The notes under the pieces are model-generated. The model was not told the origin of the DNA. It did not search any database and saw nothing but the letters and a program-made list of their open reading frames with translations. Position numbers and translations under genes: made by a program. Shown one piece after another: positions 1 through 9,786 of a stretch of 64,000 bases of DNA (within the stretch, counting starts at the first letter, position 1; each line of letters begins with the position of its first letter). The stretch comes from Prorocentrum cordatum. Lineage: Eukaryota > Sar > Dinophyceae > Prorocentrales > Prorocentraceae. The DNA is taken from positions 33,621 through 97,620 of the forward strand of contig CAUYUJ010001743.1 in NCBI GenBank assembly GCA_963575745.1, read 5' to 3'.

Positions 1-396
1 GTTGGCCAGCCGAGCAGCCAGAGCGCGCTTGCCAGTGGAGTCGAACAAATGCTCCAGCAGACGTCAGGGAAGAGTAAGGAAAGGAAAGGGAAGGAAAGAA
101 CAAGGGCATTGCAACATCGCAAAAAAATGCGATGAATGAATGCTGGGGGTGGGCCGCCCATGTATTCCTATATACGCATATATAAGCATCTATATATACA
201 CACACACACATGCGCGTTGCGCCACATAGCATACACCACTTACGTTGCATCACATAGAATGCACCACTGAGCAAGAACCACCGAATTGCATGTATCACGT
301 ACGTTGCACTTGCAAAGGTCAAGAGTTCATCTCTTGGGACCCCCGCTGTCAAACCCGTTCCGTACAACCAGACGCTCCAGGTTGCAGACGATTGAG
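1..396. other. Non-coding flank or intron with a short CA tract
   Basis: No coding exon is supported here. The stretch has an A/G-rich patch (about 65-110), TATA-rich sequence at 165-200 and a short (CA)n run near 198-212. A short plus-strand open stretch at 286-395 lacks recognisable features. A possible 3' splice site (GAG, ending at 396) precedes the hydroxylase exon. Earlier exons of that gene are expected to lie here or upstream of the window. Confidence 0.4.
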
Positions 397-2050
397 GTCT
401 TGACGACATCCCATTCGGTGCCCACAGCACGGTGGCGGATTATCACGGCCACATGGATTGGGCCGAACTGGAGCTGTATAGGGATCAGAGAGAGCTGTGG
501 CTGTCGCACCACTACGGGCACAACGACCGCCTGGCGACGCTGTTTTGGTATCTGAACGACGTGCCCGACGGTGGCGAGACGATCTTCTTGAAGCACGGCC
601 AGACCATTTGCCCCACCTACGAGCAGCGGAACTGCCCTGGCGCGCCGGAACCCGACATGACCAGCTGCAGCAAGGGAGGCCTCAAGGTGCGGCCAACCCG
701 GGGCACCGTGATCTTGTGGTACAATTATGCAGCTGCCTGTGGCAGGTCCTTCCACCGTGCCAGCTCGGCCCGTCAAGTGACAAAGTTCTCGGAAACCGGA
801 TGCTTCACATGTGGCACATGACGCACTCACAGTCTGAGGAATTCCCAGGGAGCCAGCTCACTTGGCCCGTCTCAGGGTTGCCTTGGACTCATGTGGGGCA
901 GTGTTGAGGTTCTCGTTGGGCCCTTGGGGGCCTCTCTTGGACTCGGAGGTGGATCAACCTCCTACCCTGACACGTCGATTAGTGAATTGTCCGTTTTCGG
1001 TTCTCGAGAGGGCGCCGCGGCCGTTATTTTCCAGGTTTGCGCCCGCCAGGTTTGGGCCCGAAGTCGTTTTCACTAAACCACGTTTTACTAAAGGCAGGTC
1101 TGTCCATCCCCGATGGACCGCCTTTGGGCAATCTTGGGAGGCTATCTGAGGCCGTCTTGGGTCACTATCTTTGGCCAGCATGGTGTTTTCTTGGGGCCAT
1201 CCTGGGCCGTCAGGGAGCCCTGTTGGGCTGTTGGAGCTTCAGGAATCCCGAACATGTCAAGAGGCCGTCTTGGGAGCGTCTTTGGCCGTTTGAAAACCAT
1301 CTTCGGCCGTTTTGGGGTCATCGTGTGCCGTCTTGGAAACATATTGGGCCATTTAGGCTGCCTTTTTTGCCTGCCTCGGTCGTCTTGAAAGCTCGGGAGC
1401 GCAGACGCATCGCTTTGACGATGTATCGAGCCCAAAACAGGCGTCAGGGCGACCATTAACCTCCTGGGGAGGGACGGTGCATGCACCACCCTGTCCAGGA
1501 CGGAGAGGGGAGCCTTGGAAAATTACAGACACCCTATCAGATAACCCCTGGCGTTCTACCACGCCCCAACGTGCAAGGGGGCACGGTGGCGGATCATCCG
1601 AGCGGTCGGGGAGACAGGAACGCCCTGCACATGGGCTGCCCCGTCGGCCCGGGGCTGGTGAAGTGGTCGGGCAACAAGTGGATAAACATCAAACCTACGG
1701 ACACCCCTCCGGCCCAATGGGTGGAGGATCACCCCGCTCTTCGGCGCATGAAATATGATGGCCCGAAGACTGAGCAGACTACGGAGTACCAGTGCAACAT
1801 CGGTTTCGCGAACGAGGGGCCAGAAGTGGTCGACGTCATCTGGCGCAACCCCGACACCGGCCAAAGTCAGAAGCTCTTGTCGCTGTCGCGCGGCGAGATC
1901 AAGTACTTGGACACTCAGAGGTCCCACGAGTTCAGCGTGCAGCAAAGCAGTGGCGATCAGAAGTCGAAGGCGGTCCACTGCAGGCAATCTGCTGGCAGCT
2001 ATGTCGTCGGCGCGCAGCTTGAAATCGCGTGGAGAGGGGAGGAGTTGTGA
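397..2050 (+). CDS. Prolyl 4-hydroxylase-like 2OG-Fe(II) oxygenase with C-terminal VHL-beta-like domain (5' partial, two exons)
   Basis: Exons are 397-745 and 1603-2050; the intron 746-1602 starts AG|GT and ends AG, and the reading phase (2) matches on both sides. Exon 1 encodes the P4H core: LATLFWYLNDVPDGGETIF, then GLKVRPTRGTVILWYNY. Exon 2 resumes with NALHMGCPVGPG and LVKWSGNKWI, which carry the distal iron-binding His and the 2-oxoglutarate-binding Lys of the family. After about 35 residues a second domain begins at YQCNIGFANEGPEVVDVIW and runs through LLSLSRGEIKYLDTQ to HEFSV; its spacing resembles the VHL beta domain, the hydroxyproline reader in animals. Such enzymes hydroxylate peptidyl proline. 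Oddity: the usual HxD iron motif reads HHY-GHND, so the Asp seems deleted. The N-terminus is missing. P4H identity is firm; the VHL assignment is inference. Confidence 0.75.
746..1602 (+). other. Intron of the P4H-like gene, carrying GGCCGTCTTGG repeats
   Basis: This 857-bp intron has a GT donor (GGCAG|GTCCTT) and an AG acceptor (CCGAG|CGGTC). From about 1100 to 1385 it holds diverged short repeats built on GGCCRTCTTGGG. These are the reverse-oriented form of the CCCAAGAYGGCC repeats found at 29.4-30.0, 46.2-46.7, 47.2-47.4 and 48.0-48.5 kb. Confidence 0.6.
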
Positions 2051-2159
2051 CATTTGCTGCCGCGAAGGCCTCAGCCATCGACTATGCTGCGATTGCCATC
2101 TCACATGCTTGGTGGCGGCTTTGCACGTCGGGAGGAGACCCCGGGCGAGCGCTGCACAA

Positions 2160-2975
2160 AAGCGTGACGAGGAAGGGGAGGGAGAGAGGGGGGGGGGGGG
2201 GGCAAAGCTACGTGCGCTCGCGTCATATCTGACGTCCTACCCCTCCCTCCCATCCCTTACCATTGCGCTGATTTTCTCTATCCGCGGACGCGTGTCGTAG
2301 CGGACCTGTGGCTCCGCGCGCGCGTGCGTAGTGGGTGGTGGTGCGCGTGCGTGCGTGCGTGTGTGCGTGGTTGTGGTTGAGGGGGGGGGCATAGGGGAGA
2401 GGAGGCAGGGCGGCGGAGAGGGCTGAGGGCAGAGCGGGCGGTGCGGGGCGGGGACAGTGGTCGGAGGGGCGGGAGGAGAGGCCGGAGGAGGGGCGGGCGG
2501 GGAGGGCGTGGCGCAGGGGCGAGGCAGGAGGCACTCGCCGAGCTCCTCAGCGCTGGGCCGCCCGCGCGCACGCAGCGCAGCTCTCGGAGCACGCTCCCGG
2601 GCGCACCGGCTGCGGAGTGTGGCCTGCGCCAGGTCTGGGCCCAGGAGCCTGGATGGGGGCCGCCGGGCATGGCTGGCTGGCTCCTCCTTTCCTCCTCCTC
2701 CTCCTCCTCCTCCTCCTCCTCCTCCGCCTCCTCCCTCCTCCTCCTCCTCCCTCCTCCTCCTCCTCCTCCTCCTCCTCCTCTCCTCTTACTCTCCTCCTCC
2801 TCCTTTCCCCTTCCTCCCGCCTCCTCCCCCCCTCCCTCCTCCCCTCCCGACCGGAAAACCGGGTGGACGCACCGCACAGCATCTCAGTATTCCTGACGGG
2901 GATGTATTTTGTATGTCTGCCCCAATTGCGGTCATGCGAAGAATATCAATGGAACAAACAGAAACATTAATTGTC
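2160..2975. repeat. G-rich and (TCC)n low-complexity tract
   Basis: Downstream of the hydroxylase stop lie a G run (about 2188-2203), a GT/GC-rich stretch (2320-2375), purine-rich G tracts (2380-2520) and a (TCC)n-type microsatellite (about 2690-2850). Long translations across it are Ser/Pro/Leu or Glu/Arg/Gly homopolymers and are not genes. Confidence 0.85.
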
Positions 2976-2976
2976 G

Positions 2977-3106
2977 GAGATCCGCTCGGACTTTTTGGGA
3001 CTCCACTGGCCCCCCCCTGGCGACGCCTTTGGCGCCGCCCCTGACGCGCTCCGCGCGCCAAGGAGGGGGGTCCAGCGCCGGTCCAAGAGAATTCCGCGGG
3101 GAGCTA
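2977..3106. repeat. Imperfect palindromic element, diverged copy
   Basis: The left part (GCTCGGACTTTTTGGGAC, then a C run) is roughly complementary to the right part (G run, then GGTCCAAGAGAATTCCGCGG). The arms and the following ATGTTTC...TTCTTCC segment match the much better preserved palindrome at 7235-7354, so these look like two members of one short inverted-repeat family. Confidence 0.5.
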
Positions 3107-3184
3107 CGAAAGCTTATGTTTCGATATTGTTTCTTCCTCTAGACCAGCCACGCCTGCATTGCAGGCGTCGCCGCAAGTGTTGCG

Positions 3185-3450
3185 CGTCTCCTCCTTCTCA
3201 TCCTCCTCCCTCCTCCTTGTCCTCGTCCTCCTCCTCCTCTTCCTCCTCCTCCTCCTCCTCGTTCTCGTCCGCCTCCTCCTCCTCCTCCTCCTCCTCCTCC
3301 TCCTCCTCCTCCTCCTCCTCCTCCATTCTCCCTCGGGCCCCTTCCTCCTTCCTCCCCTCTCTTCCCTTCGGCCCCTGGCTTTCTTCCTTGGTGCACTTCC
3401 CCCGCACGCTCCTCCCTCCTCCCCCACGGCAGGAAGGAAGGGGAGGGCAG
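3185..3450. repeat. (TCC)n microsatellite
   Basis: TCC/CTC repeats run from about 3190 to 3330, followed by a pyrimidine-rich tail to about 3425. Poly-Ser, poly-Leu and poly-Glu translations across it are not genes. Confidence 0.9.
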
Positions 3451-3464
3451 GAGCAGGCCATGGA

Positions 3465-3610
3465 CCCATGGACTCGTGACGAGGGCCTCCCAGGCAGCGG
3501 TCGAGCAGGCGGGTTGCTGAAGCGTGGGTCCTGCATGAATCGTGAGGGTGTCTCGAGCGATAACGCGACTCCCAAGTAAATCGTGAGAAAAGCCAGCGTG
3601 GGCCACGAAG
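3465..3610. repeat. Dispersed repeat copy (family D1)
   Basis: This stretch shares GTCGAGCAGGCGGGTTGCTG, GCATGAATCGTGAGG and CCAAGTAAATCGTGA with copies near 60910-61190 and 61620-61880. The first 120 bp align well before the copies diverge. Confidence 0.65.
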
Positions 3611-3764
3611 GGCATAAAATCCGAGGCCACAGAGGGCAGCGACGGGGCCGCCCCCCCCCCGCGCCCGCGATGGCCCAGCGCCCCCCGACTCGGACCTGCA
3701 CGCGCGCCCTGCCGAGCTCCGGCCCGTCGCCGGCCCCCTTGGGGAGTGGTGGCCCTCGCAGGCA

Positions 3765-3900
3765 AGCGAGGAGGAGGAGGAGGGGGAGGAGGAGGAGGAG
3801 GAGGAGGAGGGGGAGGAGGAGGAGGAGGAGGAGGAGGGGGAGGAGGAGGAGGAGGAGGAGGGGGAGGAGGAGAGGAGGGGGAGGGGGAGGAGGAGGAGGC
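3765..3900. repeat. (GGA)n microsatellite
   Basis: Near-continuous AGG repeats with occasional extra G. It encodes poly-Gly/Arg/Glu in shadow frames only. Confidence 0.9.
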
Positions 3901-4265
3901 GACTGCTGCGGCGCGGCCCGCGGCGGCCTGGCGGAGGCGCACGCGCGAGACCATCTCGCTGCGGGCGGGGGGGCTCTCTCCCCAGACCCCCTCGCGCTGT
4001 GAAAAAGTCACGACGGGGGGGGTTCTGCTATTTTCGGCCTCTCGGGGCCCTCACCGTCAGAAGCCTGTCCCAGGGAAGGGGTCCAGACCTCTGGGGGTCG
4101 ACGCTGCGAAGAAGTCACGACGTCGGGGGGCTCTCTCGGGGGAAGCGTCTGGGGCGGGGATGGGCTCGGTGGCACGCCGCCGTTGGTGGCCCTTCCGCGC
4201 GTGGCTCCCTCGTCTCTGTCCTGAGGCTTGGTGTTAAGTCGGGCGTGCACCCAAAAAACATGCAA
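3901..4265. other. GC-rich sequence, no gene seen
   Basis: Contains two similar short segments with GTCACGACG and GGGGCTCTCTC near 4005 and 4113, suggesting a diverged ~110-bp duplication. No exon is recognisable. Confidence 0.35.
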
Positions 4266-4312
4266 AAATGTTTTTTTTTTTTTTAACAAAAAAAAAAAAA
4301 AAAAAAAAAAAA
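4266..4312. repeat. Abutting poly-T and poly-A runs
   Basis: A T run (about 4270-4284) is followed within a few bases by an A run of about 25, giving a simple T/A foldback. Confidence 0.8.
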
Positions 4313-4360
4313 CGATGTTTTAACTATGTTGGGGTATTGTTTTAGTACTTTCTATTTTTC

Positions 4361-4394
4361 GTCGAAAATCCTTCTGTAGGGGGACAGGCCCGAC
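4361..4394 (+). repeat. Short hairpin repeat, family H (copy 1)
   Basis: GTCGAAAATCCTTCTGTAGG followed by GGGACAGGCCCGAC. A stem of pyrimidines and G/A brackets a TGTA loop, with GTCG...CGAC outer arms. Other copies lie at 18624-18658, 60726-60764 (reverse) and 60843-60872. Confidence 0.65.
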
Positions 4395-4544
4395 CTCAGC
4401 CTGGTGCCTCCTCCACAGTGGCACGCTGAAGGGCTCCCCGCGGCGGCGCGTCGCGGACAGCGGCCCTGCGCCCCGGGGGGGGACGCCGCGCGGCCTGGGC
4501 GTCGTCAGATTCTTCCCCCCCCCGTGGCCCGAGGTGCCCCCCAG

Positions 4545-4790
4545 GAGCAGGAGGAGGAGGGGGAGGAGGAGGAGGAGGAGGAGGAGGAGGAGGAGGAGGA
4601 GGGAGGAGGAGGAGGAGGAGGAGGAGGAGGAGGAGGAGGAGGAGGAGGAGGATGGAGGGAGGAGGGAGGGGAGGAGGAGGAGGAGGGGGAGGAGGAGGAG
4701 AGGAGGAGGAGGAGGAGGAGGAGGAGGAGGAGGAGGAGGAGGGGAGGGGGAGGAGGAGGGGAGGAGGGGGAGGAGGAGGGGGAGGAGCAT
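4545..4790. repeat. (GGA)n microsatellite
   Basis: About 245 bp of AGG repeats with G-rich interruptions. Confidence 0.9.
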
Positions 4791-4899
4791 TCCCAGAGGG
4801 CACCCTGCGCGTCGAGCTGGAAGCACCTTACGGTAGGTTCGTGTCGTGTCGACCGGCGGCGACCCCGCCCGCGGCGTTCAACTCTTCAGGGGCAACGAT

Positions 4900-5110
4900 C
4901 GGGGGGGGCAGGCGCATAGGGGGGGGATGCATCGACCCCAAATCGCCCATTGATCGCCGATGGGGTTCGGATAGCCCCAACCTGCCCAGGAAGGTGCGGA
5001 TTCACGAGCGGAGGCCTATCGCCCATCTATCGGCGATGTATCGCCGATTCCAGGTCGATGCCTCCCCCCCTAGGCCAGTCCCCCCCTATCGTTGCCCCTC
5101 AGCTTTGAAC
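4900..5110. repeat. Short ATCGGCGAT-type repeats
   Basis: Repeated interlocking words such as CGCCCAT, ATCGCCGAT and ATCGGCGATG occur in both orientations. A similar cluster lies at 9655-9745. Confidence 0.45.
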
Positions 5111-5397
5111 GCCGCGGGCGACCCAGACTCGCTCAATGTGGAACGATCTGGACGCTCCGGGAACGGCCGATCGCTCGCAGCCCCCCAAGCCAGCGCCCGA
5201 GGAAGCAGCGCGGAGTGCGCACGCGTCGCCCGTCTCGGCCCCGAGGGGACAGCTCTCCGCGCGGGGGTGTTCTCTCGGTGGGCTGCGCCGCGCCCTCCCC
5301 GCCACGGCGCGTCCTGCCCGCCTCCGCCTGCTCCTCCCCGCCTCTCCGTGGCTTCCTCGGCCAATCTGCTCCGACCAGGAGCCCGAGGCCCGAGAAC

Positions 5398-5468
5398 CAT
5401 CACGTCACTGATGCTGGGCTCCAGGGCCCGCTGAGGCCCCAGGGGCCCCAGATCAGTGAAGTGATGTT
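5398..5468. repeat. Near-perfect inverted repeat (hairpin)
   Basis: The left arm CATCACGTCACTGATGCTGG and the right arm CCAGATCAGTGAAGTGATG are complementary apart from about two mismatches or indels, with a GC-rich ~30-nt centre. It may be a small hairpin element; no promoter or gene context is visible. Confidence 0.6.
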
Positions 5469-5469
5469 G

Positions 5470-6470
5470 TTCCCCCACGGAAGGACCCCGAAATTCGTCA
5501 CTTCACGAAACCGAGCCCAGGACGAACGCCAGGGGCCGACTTGCTGTTGTGAGGCAGCATAGGTCTCGTAAGGAAGCGATGACGGGCCCGCCAGCTGCCC
5601 GGCGCGCAGATGCAGCGTGTCGATCGACTTGGCGGCACGCCGCCTCTTGTCAGGAGGGAAAAAACACACAGACACAATTAATCGTCGATTCCCCAGAAGA
5701 TATCGGAAAATATGGGAAGTGGGGGGGAAGACGAAAATCAAAAAAAAAATAGGAAAAGATTGGGAATCCTGTTATTTGTGTGTATTTATTTGTGTGTCCC
5801 AGGGCCCCTTCATCTTGTCCACGGATCGATTCCGGCTCGGCGTTGGCCGAAAACGAGTGGATAAGGCAAGGGTTATGTTGCTGGGTTCGGCGGCGAGGAC
5901 CCTCTTTTGCTTTGGCCATGGAAAATCGATCTCATCGTCGGGGGGAGGAGGGGCGGAGCGCGAGGACTCGATGAGGCGGGGGTTTTAGATGGACGCATCA
6001 GACGCATGAGTATCCTGCACGAACTACCAGAAAATACAAAAACACAAAGCAACAAAAAGCACAAAATCGCAGGGGAGCGATTCGCCCCCTGACCCTATGT
6101 CGCTCCCGTCGTACTTGCTTAGGGACCACATCCCAGAAACAATTTCGAGCACCCAGAAAAGTATCGAAACGGTGTCGAGCGAGTATCGCCTCCCAGGCCC
6201 GACGCGTGAAAAACCCCCAGTTTCTGTATTTTCTCGGGTCTGGCGAATCAAGGCTAAAGTAGTAGACGAATAGGAAGAATATTACCCTGCGACGTGCCCA
6301 ACCCTTTCTATACATGTGCCGAGTATACTCAGGACCATTCAATGCTGACTGGCATTTTGAAGGACTCGCAGTGCGCAAGAAGAGCACCCAGCTGTGATTT
6401 CAGAAGAGCGCAGCAAGAAGAGCAGCGGCAAAAATACAAAATGGACACACACGGGGCGTGTGTGGTGATC
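5470..6470. other. Unique-looking sequence without a recognisable gene
   Basis: Base composition is more even than in the flanks. I see no exon with family similarity on either strand, no RNA gene and no clear repeat. Confidence 0.35.
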
Positions 6471-6473
6471 TTC

Positions 6474-7070
6474 GTATGACGTACCTCCGCTGGGCCTCCC
6501 AGGAGCCCACGAAAGTGCCGACAGCTCTGCAGATCGCAGCCCCCCAGGGCACCGCGAGCTACAGTGGTAAGCTGCGTATGACGTACCTCCGCTGGGCCTC
6601 ACCGGAGCCCACGAAAGTGCCGACAGTTTCGCAGATCGCAGCCCCCCAGGGCACCGCAAGCTATAGTGGTGATCCGCGTGGGACGTAATTACCTCCGCTG
6701 GGCCTCCCAGGAGCCCACGCAAGTGCCGACAGCTTCGCAGATCGCAGCCCCCCATGGCACCGCGAGCTAATTATAGTGGTAATCTGCGTATGACGTACCT
6801 CCGCTGGGCCTCACCAGAGCCCACGAAAGTGCCGACAGCTTCGCAGATCGCAGCCCCCCATGGCACCGCGAGCTAATTATAGTGGTAATCTGCGTATGAC
6901 GTACCTCCGCTGGGCCTCACCAGAGCCCACGAAAGTGCCGACAGTTTCCCAGATCGCGGCCCCCCATGGCACCGCGAGCTATAATGGTGATCCGCGTGGG
7001 ACGTACCTCCGCTGGGCCTCCCAGGAGCCCACGCAAGTGCCGACAGTTTCGCAGATGGCAGCCCGACGCG
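6474..7070. repeat. Tandem array of a ~102-bp unit (about 6 copies)
   Basis: Each unit contains GTATGACGTACCTCCGCTGG, GAGCCCACGAAAGTGCCGAC, AGATCGCAGCCCCCCA and CACCGCGAGCTA. Units start near 6474, 6576, 6678, 6788, 6894 and 6996. Some carry extra ATTA tetranucleotides (GTAATTACC instead of GTACC; GCTAATTATAG instead of GCTATAG). The 102-bp period equals 34 codons, so open frames persist on both strands, but no domain is recognisable and I regard it as a minisatellite. Confidence 0.85.
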
Positions 7071-7079
7071 GCACGAGAG

Positions 7080-7150
7080 AAGAGAAACAGGAGAGAAGGA
7101 GGAGTGGAGGAGAGGGGAGGAGGAGAGGAGGAGGAGGAGGAGGAGGTGGA
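7080..7150. repeat. (GGA)n-rich tract
   Basis: Purine-rich AGG repeats follow the tandem array directly. Confidence 0.8.
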
Positions 7151-7234
7151 GACCACACTGCTCTCTTCAAAACGAGTACCCAACACAGGAGGGTCTTGGA
7201 AAAAGAAGAGAAAAAAAACAAAAACATAACATAA

Positions 7235-7354
7235 ACTTTTGGCGCTCTGCGCGGATTTCTTGGATTCGCGCTGGGCCCCCCTCCCTGGCGCGCGGAGGCG
7301 CCGCCGGGGGGCCCAGGCGCGGATCCAAGAAGTCCGCGCGGAGCGCCAAAAGTT
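7235..7354. repeat. 120-bp palindromic element with ~47-bp arms
   Basis: The left arm starts AACTTTTGGCGCTCTGCGCG and the right arm ends GCGGAGCGCCAAAAGTT. The arms are complementary over about 47 bp with three mismatches and one indel. The mismatches are T opposite G, so a transcript would pair them as G-U. The centre is a GC-rich loop. A diverged copy lies at 2977-3106. Confidence 0.8.
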
Positions 7355-7396
7355 CAAGAGTTATATGTTTCTTCCTTCGTCTAAGTACGTTGGAAC

Positions 7397-9786
7397 ATGA
7401 TAAGGCAATGGCCCATGGTCGCCGCTCGAGGTCCCCCCCCCCCGGGGCTCCCTGCGGGCCGCATGGGCACGGGCGCCTGCAGCTGGCTGGCCGGGGGGCG
7501 CGGAGAGATGGTGTGGTGCCCCCCGGACCTCTGGGGGCGCGGCGCCGCCCCAGCGCCGCTGGCCGTGGCCGCGCAGCCGCACCACGGCCGCACCACCTCG
7601 CCGCGCGCCGCCGCTCGGCCGTGGCCGGGGGCCACCGGGGAGGCCGTCGCGAAGTACGTGGCGGACAACACCCTGCTGCGGGCGCCGACGCCCGGCCTGT
7701 CGTGCAGGCGCTCGAAGCGGCTGGACGACCGCGACGACGCGGGCCACGTGGTGCACTGGGGCGCCGTCGTGGCCGGCCGCGAGACCGGGGACGGCTGGCT
7801 CAGGCACGAGCGAAATGGGTACGGAAAGAATGGGCGCAATGCCCAACAGCAGTTCCTGTTCATTTTGAACGGGACTCGCTGTCCGCGCCGCCGCGGCTGT
7901 GTCCGCTTGAGACAGAAGGCCGCCTGCCCAACAGCGGCCGCTGTTGGTTTGGGACAACAGTTTCGTCGTTGGGCATTGTACCCATTTTTCCCGTGCCCAT
8001 TTCGGGCGTCCGAAGGCTCGAGGCGGGCGGGCTCTTCCTGCCCATGGAGCTGGAGGGCGTTCGCGTGCTGGCCAGCTGGCCCCCCAGCCTGGAGCAGCAG
8101 GACGAGGCCCCCGGCTCCTCCTGGCAGCGACCCGGCGAGCTGCTGCCGCCTGCCGAGCCAGAGCTGCCAGCGCGGCGCGCCTCCGCGGAGCACCCGGCAG
8201 GTCTCGCACTCGCCGCAATCTCTGGCCACTCGGCGCCAGGAGCATGGCCGCCCTGCCACTTGCAGCCGCCCGCAGTCCAGCACCCAGAGCTCCCGGCCAT
8301 GCCGCAGCCGACCTTCCAGCTGCAGGTTCCCGGCCTCTCTGTGCCGGGCCTGGCGCCGCTGCTCGCGCCACCAGCGCCCGCTCTGGGCAGCGGAGCCGGC
8401 GGTGCACCCTGCTGGGCTGGGACGGCCGAGGGCAGCTGGGCGGCACACACAGTCACAGGCTCCCCTTGCGCGACCAGAGAGTGGCCATCGGACGCCGTGC
8501 GGCCGACAGAGGCCTCGCCGTGGCTGCAGGATCTGCTCGCGAGCGGAGCGGCGCCGCCCGCAGACACATGCAGGCAGGGCTCGCCCTGCGACGACTTCTC
8601 CGGCCTGGCCAGGCTCTTGGAGGAGACCGAGGCTGAGTTCGCCCGCATCAAGCGCAGCTTGCACGGGATGCACCACGGCCTGCATCTTGCGGGCAGCCTC
8701 CTCGGGCCGCGCTCGCCCGACAGCGGCCCGACGTCCGGGCTGGCGCACGGGGCTCCCGCCCGCGAGAGCTCGGGGGGCTTGGCGCCCGCCCCGCCTCCGC
8801 TGGAGGCCCCTGCTGGGGGCCGACCCGGCGGTGGCCCGGCGCCCAGCCCGCCGCTGCTGGCGCGAGGGCCTGGCGGCTGCCCAGACAGGGTCCGGCGGCC
8901 CCTCGGCTGCGACCGCCTGGTGCGCAGCCCGCCGCGGCGGCCCCCTGAGGGCCGCGGCGCGGCCTGCGCCACGCCCCCCCCCGCGGCGGGCCACCGCCTC
9001 GGCTCGGACGCCGCCAGCCTGCCGGACCCGCCGTGGACGCACGGCTCGGAGGCCCCGGGCGCGGCCGCTGGCGCCCAGGGCGGCGGCGCCGCCGGGGCGG
9101 CCGCAGCGCGCCGCGCGGCGCCCCGCGAGGAGGGCGTGCTCGCCGCGATCCTCGGCGCCGCGGCCAGGGGCTCGCCAGGGGGCACCCGGGCCATCCTGAT
9201 GTCCACGGAGCGCGCCGCGCCCGCCGCGGGGGCCGCCTCGCCCAGGGGGTCCCCGGCGCCCGGCGTCGAGGGCGGGGCGCGCGCGGAGCTGCCCGCGCCG
9301 GCGGCGCCGCCGCGGGAGCAGCCGGCGGAAGAGCCGCCGCGCGCCTCCCCCGACGGGCCGCCAGAGCCGCGGCGGCGCCCTGCCGCAGGCATCGGCGCCC
9401 GCGCGGAGGGCCACTGCGCGGCGTTGGAGGCGGCCATGGCGCGGGTTCGCGCGGGCAGGTGCCAACGCACGACGTGTACAGGCGCTGGCGCAGCGCAAAA
9501 GCTGGCGGCGGGGGGAGGACTGGGAGGGAAAGAAGAAGGGCGAGCCAGCGGAGGGAGAGGACGTTCTCCCCTGCCACGAGGGGCAGCCAGTTACGCAGAT
9601 CCAGGCCTCCCAGATGTGGGCAGGTCGAATGAGGTCGGAGGGTGCCGCCACAGCAGCGATGCATCGGCGATGCGGCTCGATGTAAAGACAGATTGCTTCT
9701 CTGAGCCAGCGTCGCCGATGCATCGGCGATGCATCGGCACACGGGCACCATCTATTCAGACCCCAGAGGGGTCTTTAGCAAAATAA
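7397..9786 (+). CDS. Unrecognised dinoflagellate protein gene, two exons split by an introner (3' end uncertain)
   Basis: Exon 1 runs from an ATG at 7397 (a later ATG is possible) to 7803; exon 2 starts at 8016. Joined in phase 2, the protein reads RRSKRLDDRDD, then HWGAVVAGRETGDGWLR and LEAGGLFLPMELEG. This contains a short W-G-x-V...G-D-G-W-L...L-P-M module that I recall from other dinoflagellate proteins of unknown function. Neither exon frame alone gives this continuity, which supports the splice. Downstream are Pro/Ala-rich low-complexity sequence and a helical stretch near 8620 (LARLLEETEAEFARIKRSLH). The frame stays open to 9786, but the last ~120 codons run into repeats, so the true end or a further intron may lie near 9450. 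Function unknown. Confidence 0.5.
7804..8015 (+). mobile_element. Introner-like element forming a 212-bp GC-AG intron
   Basis: The intron starts CAG|GCACGAG and ends CCGAAG|GCTCGAG. Just inside lie terminal inverted repeats of about 36 bp: left CGAAATGGGTACGGAAAGAA plus TGGGCGCAATGCCCAAC, and right GTTGGGCATTGTACCCATTT plus TTCCCGTGCCCATTTCG, complementary with few mismatches. AGGCACGAG at the left edge and AGGCTCGAG at the right look like a 9-bp target-site duplication that supplied the GC donor. An inner palindrome, CCAACAGCGGCCGCTGTTGG, lies near 7926-7955. Introners with terminal inverted repeats are described in dinoflagellates. Confidence 0.8.
9640..9750. repeat. GCATCGGCGATGC-type repeats
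   Basis: GCCGATGCATCGGCGATGCA and related self-complementary words occur several times. They resemble the cluster at 4900-5110 and overlap the open end of the 7397 gene frame, which is why that gene end is doubted. Confidence 0.55.

Noticed and set aside
7381-9723. 780-codon minus-strand open frame overlapping the 7397 gene
   Set aside because: It is a shadow of GC-rich third-position bias. The plus strand gives coherent motifs across the introner and the minus strand gives Arg/Ala/Pro-rich noise.
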